DNA of 64,000 nt from an uncultured Alistipes sp. (GTDB lineage: Bacteria; Bacteroidota; Bacteroidia; Bacteroidales; Rikenellaceae), in NCBI GenBank assembly GCA_944320685.1, contig CALUIK010000001.1, positions 841,593 through 905,592 on the forward strand, written 5' to 3'. Position 1 is the stretch's first letter; each line of letters opens with the position of its first letter. Under the pieces are notes generated by a model. It was not told where the DNA came from. It ran no database searches and saw nothing but the letters and a program-made list of their open reading frames with translations. A program made the position numbers and the translations under genes. Shown in pieces: positions 63,985 to 64,000 of the stretch.

Positions 63985-64000
63985 TTTATTTCGCCAAAAA

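Overview
The window looks like a chromosomal segment of a GC-rich gut Bacteroidales bacterium, most like Alistipes (Rikenellaceae). This is an inference from three things: -7 boxes of the Bacteroidetes type TAnnTTTG and very few purine-rich ribosome sites; FimB/Mfa-type fimbrial genes, CMD-cupin proteins, a WbsX-like protein and a PiT-PhoU fusion; and high-GC coding sequence in the core regions. No rRNA, tRNA, CRISPR array, insertion sequence or integrase was seen.

Layout. 1-9.7 kb: start of a probable GH20 lipoprotein, a membrane metallophosphoesterase, then a six-gene minus-strand operon for a membrane complex related to Hyf/Hyc hydrogenases and complex I, preceded by rsmE. The complex keeps its membrane arm, but all four NiFe-ligand cysteines and all four cysteines of the proximal cluster are replaced, so it belongs with the hydrogenase-related (Ehr-type) complexes rather than true hydrogenases. 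9.8-25 kb: two tandem M3 metallopeptidases, a GH43 enzyme, a PiT-PhoU phosphate transporter, a WbsX-like protein, a CE15-type esterase, an M64 peptidase and a GH127 enzyme. 25-31.5 kb: purC, an AraC regulator, a CMD-cupin protein, a TonB-dependent receptor and a DUF362 protein.

31.5-49 kb is an accessory, partly decaying region. It has AraC regulators of two subfamilies, three intact aldo/keto reductases and one broken one, a second CMD-cupin protein, two dienelactone-hydrolase-like enzymes, an iron alcohol dehydrogenase, an acetyltransferase, a Gdx-type SMR exporter, a cyclophilin-like lipoprotein, a DUF3737 protein and several gene stubs. Four promoters, at about 27.2, 36.9, 43.3 and 46.1 kb, share one geometry: two ATCCGTRA-like sites 21 nt apart, then exactly 31 nt, then TAnnTTTG. 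They probably form one AraC-controlled regulon concerned with carbonyl or electrophile metabolism.

49-53 kb: an HtpX-like peptidase with LemA, then a Gfo/Idh oxidoreductase and a sugar isomerase/epimerase. 53.9-58 kb: an HxlR regulator divergent from cupin, degenerate MBL-fold, flavin/PPOX, zinc-type macrodomain and class M sirtuin genes, the last three tightly linked. This looks like a stress-linked ADP-ribosylation module lacking the usual GcvH-L/LplA partners. 58.3-63.9 kb: a fimbrial operon (DUF3575/OmpA-like protein, FimB/Mfa2-like anchor, fimbrillin, GLUG-repeat fimbrillin) whose 5' region carries an (AC)11 tract.
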